Assembly (NCBI RefSeq): GCF_029867415.1
Contig: NC_081184.1
Coordinates: forward strand, 105,943,692 to 106,007,691
Length of the DNA: 64,000 nucleotides
Reading direction: 5' to 3'
DNA from: Vicia villosa
Lineage: Eukaryota; Streptophyta; Magnoliopsida; Fabales; Fabaceae
Positions 1-12,100 of the stretch are shown piece by piece. Under the pieces are notes generated by a model. The model saw only the letters and a program-made list of their open reading frames with translations. It searched no databases and was not told the origin of the DNA. A program made the translations under genes and the position numbers. How positions within the stretch are numbered: the stretch's first letter is position 1; every line of letters starts with the position of its first letter.

Positions 1-1703
1 GTTTTGAGATTTAAATGATGAGCGATGCGTGGTTGCATAATGTTGTGAGTGCTGCCAGTATCTACAAGAACCATTACCGGCAAACCTGAGATAGACCCTT
101 GGAATTTGAGTGTTTGTGGTGAGAATTGCCCAGTAACAGCTTGGGTGGAGAGTTGAAAATACGTGTCTACTAACTCAGATTCTGTTGAAATCTCTATCTT
201 GTCTTCCTCTAACAATTCTGTAGTAGTGTCCTCATCCGCCACCAAAATAAAAAATCTGCTAGATGTGCATTTATGACCCGGATAAAACTTTTCATCACAA
301 TTAAAGCAAAGGCCTTGTGCTCGCCTTTCTTGTAGTTGGGCTTGGGTTAACTTACGAATGGGGATTTTAGATTGTGGCGTGTTGGAAGGTTTCGGAACAG
401 GGTTTGTAGAAAGGGTGGGGTTTTGGGCTTTGAAATGCTGAGGAAACGGATTAGGAGTTGCTGACTTTTGGTAGGTCGCTGAAAAGGGCTTAGAAAAACG
501 GGTTTTGGCTTCTTTAAATTTTGCTTCGATGAGTTTGGCAAGACCAATAGCTTGGGATATAGAAGTGGGCTTATGAATTGCTAATTCGTGTTGAATATCT
601 TGTTGAAGCCCAGAAATGAAACAGTTTAGAATTGCCTCGGCTGGTAACCCAACAACTTTGTTACCCAACTGTTCAAACTTGGTTTGGTATTCCATAACAG
701 ACCCCATTTGCTTAAGTTTAAACAATTCCGCTTGATGGTTCTCAAACGATGATGGACCAAATCTCAATTCTAAAGCACGAGTAAACGAATTCCAATCCGT
801 TAATAAACGATTTTGATACATCCACTTAAACCACCCTAAGGCATCACCTTTCATATAAAATGAAATAAGTGATAAACGATTTTCCGGCGGTAAATTATAG
901 AACCCAAAAAATTGCTCCGCTTGAAACAACCATTCCAATGGGTTAGACCCATCAAATAAAGGTAATTCCAATTTTGGGGTTCGTAATGGGGGTAAAGGGG
1001 GAATTGAATAGGGCTGATGAAATAATTCTGGCTGGGAAAATGGGTAAGCAGTAGGGTTATTGGGAAAGAAACCTGAATGGGGAGGTACGAATTGTGAGTA
1101 AGCATGTGTGGCTGGGTGGCCTGCTGGTATAGTGAAAATTGATTGGGTGGACACAGGAATTTGTTGTGCAGCTGTGGAAATAACAGGGATAGTGTATGCG
1201 GACTGGCTGGGCACATGTGGTGGCTGTGTGGTGGCTAGGGCAGCAGGAATTTGGTAGGTAGTTTGTGTAGAGACATGAGGTGATTGTGATGTCTATTTTA
1301 AGGCAGATGTGGTAGTTGTTCTAGCAGGAGAGTTGGTAGGTGTAAACACATGGGTGAAAGGTGGAGAGCCAAAAGAAATGGAGGAAGATGAGGGATTAGT
1401 ACCTGAAGAGCTTGCTGTAGGGTTTGCGGCAGCTGACGTGTTAGTAGGTGGGTCACGGTGAAGAGCTTTTTCAAGGGTAGCCATTACCGCTTCAAACCGG
1501 GAGTTTTCCACATCTTTTTCCTTATCCAGCCGAGAGGTGAGTGCGTCTACTTTTTGGGTAAACACCTCCGACATATGAGCAAAACGTTCGTCTAGTTGTT
1601 CTTGTGTTTCCACCATAGCGTGGTTCAGCTGCAAGGAAGACATTTGGAGAGCTTCTTCCAAAATCTCCTTGGAAGATGGGTTGGGAGGCTTTGAAGGAGC
1701 CAT
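1..1703 (-). pseudogene. Ty3/gypsy gag-protease, 5' part, one internal stop
   Basis: Reading leftward from the ATG at 1703, one frame encodes a coiled-coil-like N-terminus, a proline-rich stretch, a capsid domain (LPLFDGSNPLEWLFQAEQFF, about 960-900), a knuckle-like motif CFNCDEKFYPGHKC (about 308-267) and an aspartic-protease motif LVDTGSTH (about 70-45). It runs off the window at base 1. This order is that of Gag followed by protease in plant Ty3/gypsy elements. The frame is interrupted once, by TAG at 1293-1295, and is otherwise open for about 560 codons, so the copy is damaged but not old. The knuckle has its histidine at position 12 rather than 9, a variant common in these elements. Reverse transcriptase and integrase would lie left of the window. 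The clade is not certain. Confidence 0.9.
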
Positions 1704-1747
1704 GGGAGGTTAGAGAGGAATCAATGAAAGCACCAATGATAGCCTTG

Positions 1748-2010
1748 TGTTAGAAATCTAGATCCAGGGTACATAAAAAGACAATAAAATAAAACAAACT
1801 TTTCTTCTACTCTTTTCATGGCAGCAGCATACATATATATATTAGGGTTTTCCTCTCCTAAATGGGCCATGGGCCATACAATTTAACTTAACATAATAAA
1901 GCATATTCTAAAGTTACTACTATTGCACTCCCCTAATTCATTATAAAATCCTTAAATAAATTGGGCTGCCTTTTAATTCTGTTGGGTCGCATAACAATTT
2001 TCCTTTGACA
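1748..2010 (-). mobile_element. Probable LTR of the gypsy element at 1-1703
   Basis: Upstream of the gag start, the minus strand ends an LTR-like segment with TTTCTAACA at 1748. Within it a TATA-rich stretch at about 1833-1845 could be the LTR promoter. The distal end is not certain: TTGACA near 2005 gives a plausible ACA boundary, but the other LTR lies outside the window, so neither length nor target duplication can be checked. No convincing primer-binding site was recognised next to the boundary. Confidence 0.4.
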
Positions 2011-2721
2011 TGCAAGACAAGAAGATGATTTAGGCACGGTAAGAAATGACTGGAATGTTGGAAAAATGAAGTGTTTATATGAGCTAATGAAAAGACTCAA
2101 ATGCCCTTCTTTCTAACCAAGTTTTCCAAAATGCCTTCAATGACGGCCTGTCATGCTAGTCTTACATAAGCCACATTTTGACCAGGATGGAAGTGAGGTT
2201 GGAAAATACTTACATACACACGACCATAACACATGTACTTATACAACCAATCACATTTTTTTTATTAATTAAAAATTAAAAATAAAATTGTCTCTCTCCT
2301 CTTTTATCTCAACCACCCCAAAACAAAATTAAAATTTAAATAAATTTAGATTCTCTCTCTTTTTATTGGTTGTTCCTGAAAATATGAGTTTAGGTTCGTG
2401 CCCATGCAAGTATTTCTCAATGAGGTATTAGAGTTACCTTCATTGGATACACGACTTTTTTTCAATATCAAATTTATTTAAGACTTTATTGTATTGTATT
2501 TTATATTATCAAGACCAAAATTTTATTGATGGTATGGTTTCCGTGAATGTCGGTTCTACAACTTTTTATTAACCTCACTTAAAATTTTTAACTGAGTGCT
2601 TACAATAAGATTATCCACTTCTACTATTTAAAAAAAAAATTTGTTACATAATATAATAATTTTTATTTTTAATATCTCCAAAAAATTCTTTAATAAAAGA
2701 CATGGAAAATACAATGTTTAC
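2011..2721. other. AT-rich spacer, no gene seen
   Basis: AT-rich sequence with poly-A and poly-T runs. No open frame with recognisable similarity and no RNA gene was seen. Confidence 0.6.
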
Positions 2722-2723
2722 TA

Positions 2724-2996
2724 CTCGCTCCGTCTCACAATAGGTGTTCTCTTTGAAATTTTCACACTTTTTAAGAAAATAATTAATTATGTTGATTTCA
2801 ATGATAAAATGAGTCTCATTTACTAAAATAATATTATTAATAATAGGTAGTGGAGTACTTAAATGAATTAAAATACAATAAATAAAGGTAAGTTAGTGGA
2901 AAGAAATAATAAATATTACATTGATATTTTAAATGGACAAATAATTTGAGACAAATAAAAATTGGAAAGAGAACACCTATTGTGAGACAGAGGGAG
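2724..2996. mobile_element. Stowaway-type MITE (Tc1/mariner)
   Basis: The two ends are inverted repeats of about 31 bp with two mismatches: the left begins CTCGCTCCGTCTCACAATAG and the right, reverse-complemented, begins CTCCCTCTGTCTCACAATAG. TA dinucleotides at 2722-2723 and 2997-2998 are the target duplication. The 273-bp AT-rich interior is non-coding. Size, TIR and TA target match the Stowaway family, which is moved by a mariner transposase supplied in trans. Confidence 0.92.
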
Positions 2997-3255
2997 TAAT
3001 AATTAAGAGTGTTATAATTATTTTATGGTAGTCTACAGAATTGTACAATATGTATAAAATTCTAGTAATAAAATTGGTCTCAGTTACCATTTAAAAACAT
3101 TATTATATATTAAAATAATAAATATTTACTAAAATCTAATTAATGATATTAAATTTTAAAAGTATGGTAAGATCATGGTATTATGATTAGAAACTGTATA
3201 TTTACATTATACAAATTTCAAAAAATTGGAGTTTGCTTAAATATTTGTTAATTTA

Positions 3256-3258
<3 letters not shown>

Positions 3259-3320
<62 letters not shown>
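3259..3320. repeat. (TA)n microsatellite
   Basis: An uninterrupted TA dinucleotide tract of about 62 bp. It lies just left of the solo LTR at 3344. Confidence 0.98.
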
Positions 3321-3328
<8 letters not shown>

Positions 3329-3343
3329 TATCTTATTTGTAAT

Positions 3344-3940
3344 TGATCGTACCTGATCAGAAGGATCGTCAAGGCCTGCTTGGAGTTGGATCTTTGAGAA
3401 GTGAAGGGGGGGTGTACCTGCAAGGTACTCCGATGCCAAAGTAAGAAGACGAGCAAAGGAGTGCAAGTACGAGCTAAAGGTTAGAAGAGATTGAATACCT
3501 TACCCTCTAGTGAAAGAGGGTATTTATATCTCCCAGCGCTGGGCCATGATCTCGCTACTGGGCTGGATTTCCAGGCCCAACTAGGAGACTGCCAGTCTGC
3601 CAGGTTTCCTAGGCGGAAATATCGGAGATGCGTGAGTGTTCTCCGTCCTGGTAAACCACTCCGAAGTTTAAGGGAGATGCGGTCTTTTAGGGACCACGTG
3701 GACTCCACATTATTCGGGGGGTTGGATATAAAGGAGCCCTATGAGGAGTAGGATCCTCGGCAGAGAGGGTGCTCGCGGGGAGCACTTGTGCCGGGCACCA
3801 GACAACTCACGGGAAGCGCTTACGCCGGGCACGGAGTAGACGAGCACCGACTGTCCTTTATGGGCCATGGGATGGTTTGGACCCCCAAGGTCAAGTGGGT
3901 CGAAAGTAGATTGGGCCGAATCTTGGCACAGTCCAAAACA
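3344..3940 (-). mobile_element. Solo LTR, same family as the Tat element at 33785-44346
   Basis: The segment starts TGATCGTACCTGATCAGAAG and ends CAGTCCAAAACA, clearly related along its length to the LTRs at 33785-34363 and 43768-44346 but diverged by substitutions and short indels. It is flanked by a perfect 5-bp target duplication GTAAT (3339-3343 and 3941-3945). No internal region accompanies it, so it is a solo LTR left by LTR-LTR recombination. In element orientation it reads on the minus strand. Confidence 0.95.
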
Positions 3941-4090
3941 GTAATAAATTAAATCTAATACGAATTTCAATAGTTTTTCAACTATAAGAAATTTTATGTT
4001 TTTAAAACGAAATTAATAATAATTTTTCATATTAGTTTTAGTGTATAAAATGTGGTGTAAAAATAAGATTATGTTTTACTAAATTCTTTG

Positions 4091-4480
4091 TACACGGGAA
4101 TATGAAGTTATTGATCAAAATATTGATTATTGACTGGACATTAAGTTACTGATCAAAATATTGATTATTAACGGGACATGAAGTTACTAATCAAAATATT
4201 TTTTAAGATACACGGGGACATGAATTTATTGATCAAATTAATATTTATACACGGGAATATGAAGTTATTGATCAAAATATTGATTATTAATGGGACATAA
4301 AGTTACTTATCAAAATATTGATTATTAACGGAACATGAAGTTACTTATCAAAATATTTTTTAAGGTACAAGGGGACATGAAGTTATTGATCAAACTAATA
4401 TTTATACACGAGAACATGAAGTTATTGATCAAAATATTAATTATTAACGGGACATGAAATTACTAATCAAAATATTCTTT
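4091..4480. repeat. Higher-order tandem repeat, about 43-bp subunits
   Basis: Degenerate copies of a unit built on GGGACATGAAGTTA..TGATCAAAATATTGATTATTAAC recur about ten times. Units beginning with ACACGGGAATATG recur at about 4091, 4252 and 4405, so the subunits are grouped into a higher-order period of roughly 155-160 bp. No coding frame is evident. Confidence 0.85.
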
Positions 4481-4889
4481 TATTAATTATACATTCAATT
4501 ATTATTTTTCACGGGTAAACAAATATTTTTCTATTAAAAAATATATATCTGAAAAGTCCCGTACCAGAATCTGTATGAACGCACAGATTTGTTACTAGTT
4601 AAAATACACATACAATTACATATGTAATATGAAAAGTGATGTTTAATATGATTTATTTTAGTTTTAATTAATGATATGAATATTTAAAAAAAATGTAAAT
4701 GAGTTGTTTAAATATTTAAAAAGTGTAAAATAATATAAGAGTTATTTAAAGAGCCCAAATAAATTTACTTAGTTTAATGAATATGGAGCCTCTTAGTGAG
4801 AGAATTTTACTTGCCACCCAAAAATTAATCTGACACCCCCAAAGGATTGAAGAGACTAAAATACTCAATCAAAATTATTTATTTCATTT

Positions 4890-5345
4890 TAAGAAATCTG
4901 CGAAGACTATCAGATTTTTCAAATTTTAAGGCGATACCGGAAATTTGAGCAGTGTACCAGAAATTCTGCGAAAACAAGTAAATTTCTGGTATTTTTATGA
5001 AATTTCCAGTAATTTTTACCGAAAATTGTTAAATTTCCGATATTTCATACCGGCAATTTTGAAATTTCCGGTATCTTTATAAATTTTTAAAATACCGGAA
5101 ATTTTGAAATATTTGAAAAGTGTCGCCAAAATCTCAACCGTTTAAAAAAAAAAAATTTAAACATACCGGAAATTTAGTTTATTTGAAAATTTCCAGTATA
5201 CTGGAAACTTGAAAATTATGGTGTACCGGAAATTTTAAATAAACTAAATTTTCAATATGTTGTACCGGAAATTTAAAACTAATGAATTTCTAATATTTTT
5301 TACCGGAAATTTGTTAATGTATACCAAAAATTTTGTTCGGAGATT
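4890..5345. repeat. Field of TACCGGAAATTT motifs in both orientations
   Basis: The 12-mer TACCGGAAATTT and its complement AAATTTCCGGTA, with close variants, recur many times in irregular spacing and in both orientations. This can form multiple short hairpins. No open frame or transposon end was recognised. Confidence 0.75.
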
Positions 5346-5532
5346 CTTTGTTTTTCAATTTTTTTAACAAAGAGATAAAATTGTGGAAAAAAAATGGGGG
5401 GGTGACAGGTACAATTTTTTTTTTTGACAAATTAATTTCTCTCTTAGTGAAAAAGAGGAAAGTACTTAAAATATAGTACACAACAACATCAAGCTAAACA
5501 TCAACATCAGGCAACTATAACATGTCTGAAAA

Positions 5533-5750
5533 AGATTAAATCTATCAAACAAGGTTTAGAGGTATGAAAGTAGCTCTTTTGAATGTTGACATTTTGATTG
5601 TGCTTATTTTAAGAGTCAATTTTCTTTTATAGAGTCATTGTGATGGAAAGAAGATTTAAAGCTATTGAACAAAGGTTGAGGAGGTATGAAAATAGCTCTT
5701 GAGTCTTGACATTTTCAGTGTGTTGATTTTAAGAGTCAATTTTCTTACGT
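5533..5750. repeat. Imperfect tandem duplication of about 115 bp
   Basis: Two diverged copies share the order AAGGTTTAGAGGTATGAAA / AAGGTTGAGGAGGTATGAAA, then TAGCTCTT, GTTGACATTTT and AAGAGTCAATTTTCTT. It is non-coding. Confidence 0.75.
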
Positions 5751-6131
5751 TGATTAACAAATAAAACCAACATAAATTTTAAAGAATCTAAATTTAGTTT
5801 TTGCAATATAAGCATTGTCTAAAATACATTCAATTTATGTTATCAAAATATGAGGAAAGGGCTAAGCCAAGTTCATTATAAAAAAGAGCTGAATTGAGTT
5901 AATTTATAAAAAGAGAATACAGTCTTCCACCTTATACCTTGTAGGAGAACTTTCAGAAGAAAAAAAATGATATATTAAAAAAGAACAAAACCAAATATCA
6001 TTTACAATTTGAGAAGAATCAGTTTAATATTCATTTATAAGCCTCTCCGGGGTAACATATAGTTGTGGCAACTAGTTCATTTATATTCATGTATTATCAA
6101 CCAAAAATGTCAGTGATTATTGACAGATTTG
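5751..6131. other. 3' flank of the repeat-protein gene, nothing else seen
   Basis: AT-rich sequence downstream of the stop codon at 6132-6134 of the minus-strand gene. It probably contains its 3' UTR. No further feature can be supported. Confidence 0.5.
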
Positions 6132-9100
6132 TCATAAAAGATCGGAACTCTGGATGTTATGTTTGGTTATTTTAGTACAATCAAATGGTCCAATCTCTTG
6201 ATTTTTTTTCACCTGTAAACCATAATGAAACAAAGAAATAAGCCATATCCACAACAATACATCATCAAAAATAAAAAGCATATAGAACACCATGAACGAA
6301 TTGAGAAAAGTAATATTAAAAATATGCAACTTTCTGATTGAGATGTTCTCCCTATAAAAAGATTTGCTTATGAAACTTTATCAAAGTGATATCAATGGTT
6401 CGGAATGGAGATTGGGGAGACTTTGGTGAATGACAAAGGTTGGTATATGGCCAGTGAAAAGGTATGTGAAATTTCACAAATGTTCCAATCATCCTAATTC
6501 TAATGCCTAGTCCTAGTATTTTACTTTTTTAAAGTTAAGAATTGAATTCAGAGAAATTATACACGAACAAATGAGATAGCAAAAAATCCATACACTTTGA
6601 ATTTGAATCGAATCTAGATAATGAAGAATGGACCTACCGGTGACCAAGGGTTTGGTTCATTCTGGACTTTGTCAGGGGGAGAATTTTGTACAGCACCGCT
6701 TTTCATCGTTAAAATCTCCTGCAGACGCAACAAATAAGATGAATCAAACATGGCAATTGGCAAAAATCACCACATTCCAAAGAAGTGAAGAACTAATGCT
6801 TTATGTAAAGTAAGGAGCCTTAACCTTAAACACAAGTTTGATTTCACTGCCATATGCAATTCAAACTATGCAAGTAAACATTAAACACAAACAATTACTA
6901 AAAAAAAATCAATGGAAACATACATAAATATAAATATTAAAAAGGAGTCGATGTTAAAGACCAAAAAAATGGCAATGTAAGACTTCAAAACAAAAAAATA
7001 AGTTGGCAAGAAATACTGTCAGACAAAGAAACTTAATCAAGGATTAAAAGTATGGATGTTCAGTTAAGAAATCTGAGTCACCTCTCCAGCGGCTTCTATT
7101 GCAGCTAACCATTCCTCAGTAAATGGAACAACATTCAGTGGAGGTGCCACTATCGGAACTTCCTGCTTAGTTTTAGTTGCATCTATTCCGCTGCCACTCA
7201 CAAAATTAACATTGGTCTTAATATGTAAGGCTTCAAAACTGTCATAGATTTAAAATGGAAAGGCTGCCAAAGCATAGATGAACAAAAGTTATACAACAAA
7301 AAACATACTTACAGATGAATTGTTTTGCTGTTGTCTTCCGAAAAGTCTATGTTTTCTTTTGTATGACTCAGCGTGTCAGTATTAGGAGACTTTTCATTCT
7401 CAAAGACAGTAGTTACAGCTATATCTGAAAAACTTTCACTGTTCAATGTACTAACTTCATTACATTGTGGGATTGTTTCAATGAAGGTTAGATTATCAGA
7501 AGCTAGTAACTTCGATTTCTCACTTAAAAGACATTGCTCCTCAGGTTTCCAAGCAACTACACTTGTAAAGTGGCCTTCACTAACTTCAATAGAAGAATCT
7601 AATTCAGCAGAAATAGCATTCTCATTGAGTTTCAGTGAGCTAACTTCGCGACCTTGTGGGATTGTTGCATTGAAGATTGAATTTTCTGAAGCTAGTAATT
7701 TTGATTTTTCACTGAAAAGACAGGGGCCTTCACTCATTTCAATAGAAGAATCTAGTTCACCGGAAGTAGCATTTTCATTGAGTTTCACGGAACTAACTTC
7801 ACTGCCATGTGGGATTGTTGCATTGAAGATTGAATTCTCTGAATCTAGTAATTTTGATTTTTCACTTAAAAGACAGGGATCCTCACTCACTTCAGTAGAA
7901 GAATCAAATTCAGCAGAAATAACATTCTCAAGTTGAATTTCAACTGAAGGAGATATATCTAAACCTTCTTCTACACCACTGATTCGCAAAAGTTCGACCT
8001 TTTCATCCATATCTTGAATTTTAACTGAAGGAGATATATCTAATGAACCTTCTTCTGCACCATTGATTCGCAAAAGTTCGACCTTTTCATCCATATCTTT
8101 AATTTCAACTGAAGGAGATATATCTAATGAACCTTCTTCTGCATAATTGGTTTGCAAAATTTCCACCTTTTCATCCATATCTTGATTTGCATCATTGTTT
8201 ACAAGCATATCAGAAAATAGTAACTTTGATTTTTCACTTAAAATACACTTCAAAGAAACTGTAGTTGTAAAGGGATCTTCACTCACTTCAGTAGAAGTGT
8301 CAAATTCAGTAGAAGTATCAGGCAAACCTTCGTCAGCATCATTGATTTGCAAAAGTTCCACCTTTTCTTCCACATAACAACTTCCATCTTCTGCACCATT
8401 GATTTGCAACAGTTCCACCTTTACATCCACCTCATGATTTCCATCTTCTACATCATTAATTTGCAAGAGTTCCACCTTTTCATCCACATCATTGATTTGC
8501 AAAAGTTCCACCTTTACATCCACATCATTGATTTGCAAAAGTTCAACCTTTTCATCCACATCACGATTTCCATCTTCTGCCCCATTGATTTGCAAGAGTT
8601 CCGCCTTTTCATCCACATCACGATTTCCATCTTCTGCACCATTGATTTGCAAGAGTTCCGCCTTTTCATCCACATCACGATTTCCAACTTCTGCACCGTT
8701 GATTTGCAAGAGTTCCGCCTTTTCATCCATATCATGATTCCCATCTTCAGCATCACTGATTTGCAAAAGATCCATCTTTTCATCCACGTCGTGATTTCCA
8801 TCTTCTGCATCATTGATTTGTAAAAGTTCCCCCTTTTCATCCACATCATGATTTCCATCTTCTACATCATTGATTTGCGAAAGATCCACCTTTTCATCCA
8901 TGTCGTTGATTTGCAAAAGTTCCACCTTTTCATCCACATCATGAATTTGCAAAAGTTCCACCTTTTCATCCACATCATGATTTCCATCTTCAACATCATT
9001 GATTTGCGAAAGATCCACCTTTTCATCCACGTCATTGATTGGCAAAAGTTCCACCTTTTCATCCACATCATGATTTCCATCTTCAACATCATTGATTTGC

Positions 9101-12100
9101 GAAAATTCCACCACCTTTTCATCCACGTCGTTGATTTGTAAAAGTTCCACCTTTTCATCCACATCATTGATTTGCAAAAGTTCCACCTTTTCATCCACAC
9201 CATTGATTTGCAAAAATTCCACCTTTTCATCCACATCATTGATTTGCAAAAATTCCACCTTTTCATCCACATCATTGATTTGCAAAAGTTCCACCTTTAC
9301 ATACACATCACGGTTTCCATCTTCTGCACCATTGATTTGCAAAACTTCCACCTTTTCATCCACATCATGATTTCCATCTTCTACGTCATTGATTTGCAAA
9401 AGTTCCACCTTTTTATCCACATCATTGATTTGCAAAAGTTCCACCTTTTCATCCATGTCACTGACTTGCAAAAATTCCACCTTTCCATCCACGTCATTGA
9501 TTTGCAAAAGTTCCACCTTTCCATCCACATCATGATTTCCATCTATGTTTACAGGCATATCTTCAATATCATGATTGGTAGAATTGTGCTCATTGCTATG
9601 GAACCCGCGTCCTTCAAATGCATCCTCAACTAAATTTTGGTCCTTGAGTTCTGTCGGTGAAACAATAACTGCTGGCAGAAAGTCACTATACAAGTGAACA
9701 TCTTGGGAATTTACAGTAACAGCACTAGGCTTTTGAAACCCAGGAATATGGGAATCTTCATTTATGATATTATCATCTGCCATTGAAGATGCTGAACCAG
9801 TTATACAATCTTCACTCAACCTATCCAATTCAAACTCTGGAGTTCTATCATGGATTGCTTTTGAATCAATAACCTGGTCACATTCCATATCCATCGGGCT
9901 TCTTGGGATGAAACCTAATTGATCATTTACTGGAAGTTTGATTTCAATTATTTTCGATTCATCCTCAGTAGCACCATTGATTCCTAGTATAGACTTTTCA
10001 GGAGTAGCACCATTGATTCCTAGTATAGACTTTTCAGGAGTAGCACCATTGATTCCTAGTATAGACTTTTCAGGAGAACCTTTGGAAAATAAGGTCGGCA
10101 CATGAACTGGCTCAGAACAGTTCATATCAGAGATATTTTCTTTTTCTGGTCCATTTTCTTCTACACCACTAGGATTTAGAGTCTTGGGTAGGTCTGCCTG
10201 TAACTGCTGACTAACTGCCTCTAAATTAGTTTGGGTGGTGTTTTTGCAATTGAATGTGAGACTCTCATTCAGTAAATGCCCTTGTGCATCTCCCCCATAT
10301 CTACCAAATTCATCAGCACCATAATTTACCTGCTCCGTATTCTTACATGGGGTTCCTTGTTTAGATCCTTCGGGGACAGTTTTGCTAAAATCATCAAGGC
10401 TAGATTTTAAAAGTGCAGTCTTGACATTGTTGTCTCCCTTAAACTCTCCAGAATGTCTATCATTCTTAAAAGAAGTTCTATGCTCTTCCTGTAGAATCAA
10501 ACTTTCCTTGAAAGTCGGAATGTCACCGGGGGGCCCTTTGATTTGATCATCTTCATCTCGTCCAATGGCATTCTGCACAGTGTTAGAAGTGCTGTGCATG
10601 ATAGGATTGAGCGTAGACTGCGGTTCCTGATATAAAGACCGGTCCTCATTTGACGAAACATCATATAACTTGTTATCCAGAGCGTGGTCAGCCTCTTTCT
10701 CCAACTGCTCCTGTGTCTGACTCTTTGTAAGAAATTCCTTTCCGTGTGTAGGTAATGCCATGTTCTCCATGCTAGAAATGATCTTATTTTCATGTAGTTC
10801 TCCTTGCTCCTGCGATTTTAAGATGACATCATCCGGAATGTTTTCAACCTCTGCTTGCTTACTTATTATTTCAAAACTCAAAGAATCACACTCCACTTCT
10901 ACACCAGCCATCTGCTTATTGTCTATTTGCACGATTGCTTCTGACTTGACATCTGAAAGGCTTAATTCCTTAGTATTCTTTGCTGCCCCTTTGACAATTT
11001 TGGATCTTGCCTCTTTAATAGAAACTGTTTCCAACTTCCTGAGTTTTGGAATGTTACTCTCAGAAGGTTTGCAAGGTATAGAGCTTTTCTGCAAGCTGTG
11101 TGAACTGGAAGCTTTTACCTGCAAAGCAGTAATAGACATGGACATGATATCAATATGTGAGTGGTATTTTATTGATGCATGCTCCTAAATATAATATAGG
11201 GAAATGAACAGAGTAATCATACCTGAGAAAAGAAACCAATGGAAGGAGATGGCTTCCGTAGGCCTGATGATTTTATTGTCCCTGTTTGATGCATGCTGGA
11301 TGGTGGACGTGGTACGGAAACTGAATTATCCTGTGCAGCAGGTTAAAAATATTTCAAGAGAATAATCAAATAATTTGTAGTTAAACAACAGAAATTACAA
11401 AATTGATGAAGTAAATGATGAATATTTGAAAACTTTAAGATAAAGTAAGCACTTACCGAAAGTTTTCCAGCCTGCTTGGTAAGAGTTCTACTAACAGAAC
11501 ACTTGTCAGCCATATCAACTTTAGGGATGCTTGGAACATATGTAGTATTTTTAGAGAGGCTTGGCATAGGATCTTTTGACAAACGAGGGATGCTTGGCGT
11601 AGAATTTTTTGATAGGCTAGGGATGCTAGGCGTAGGATTTTTTGACAAGCGAGAGATGCTTGGCGTAGGATTTTTTGATAGGCTAGGGATGCTTGGCGTA
11701 GGATTTTTTGACAGGCCTAACAAAATAAAAACAAGATCAATAAATTTTGTGGATAGAAAAGAGAGATTTCACACTTCTGAAGTTCAGAATGCTGAAGTGA
11801 GAGATTCATTTTAAATAGAAAAGTGAAAAGCTAGTGATTGATTAAAAAAGCCAATAACTGAGATTTTGATCATAAGCATGTATTTTGACTAACAAACTAT
11901 AAATTTGTTTAAATTTCATCGTTGATTTTGAATTGACTACTATAAACTACTCACATTTTCCTTCTAAACTGTATTCCTAGGTTTACGAGAGTTAAATCTA
12001 GAAAAAAAGGATCAAATACAAACTACAGAGCTTACCAGGATGTGCATTCTGATTTCTTTTTGAGGAACTTGAGCTCAACATTCCACTCCTAGTGGTAGTT

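Noticed and set aside
6628..6813. Plus-strand frame of 61 codons
   Set aside because: It overlaps exon 10 of the minus-strand gene, which has phase and splice support.
7064..7081. In-frame TAA at 7064-7066 as the end of the repeat-protein gene
   Set aside because: A GT donor at 7081 just before it joins two further exons (6718-6638 and 6212-6132) in frame that encode conserved-looking blocks, so the stop is intronic.
8347..9633. Several open frames on the plus strand and in alternate minus frames across the exon 8 array
   Set aside because: They are by-products of the 36-bp repeat, which keeps all frames open. They show runs such as MQKFHLFIH and lack starts, ends or splice signals of their own.
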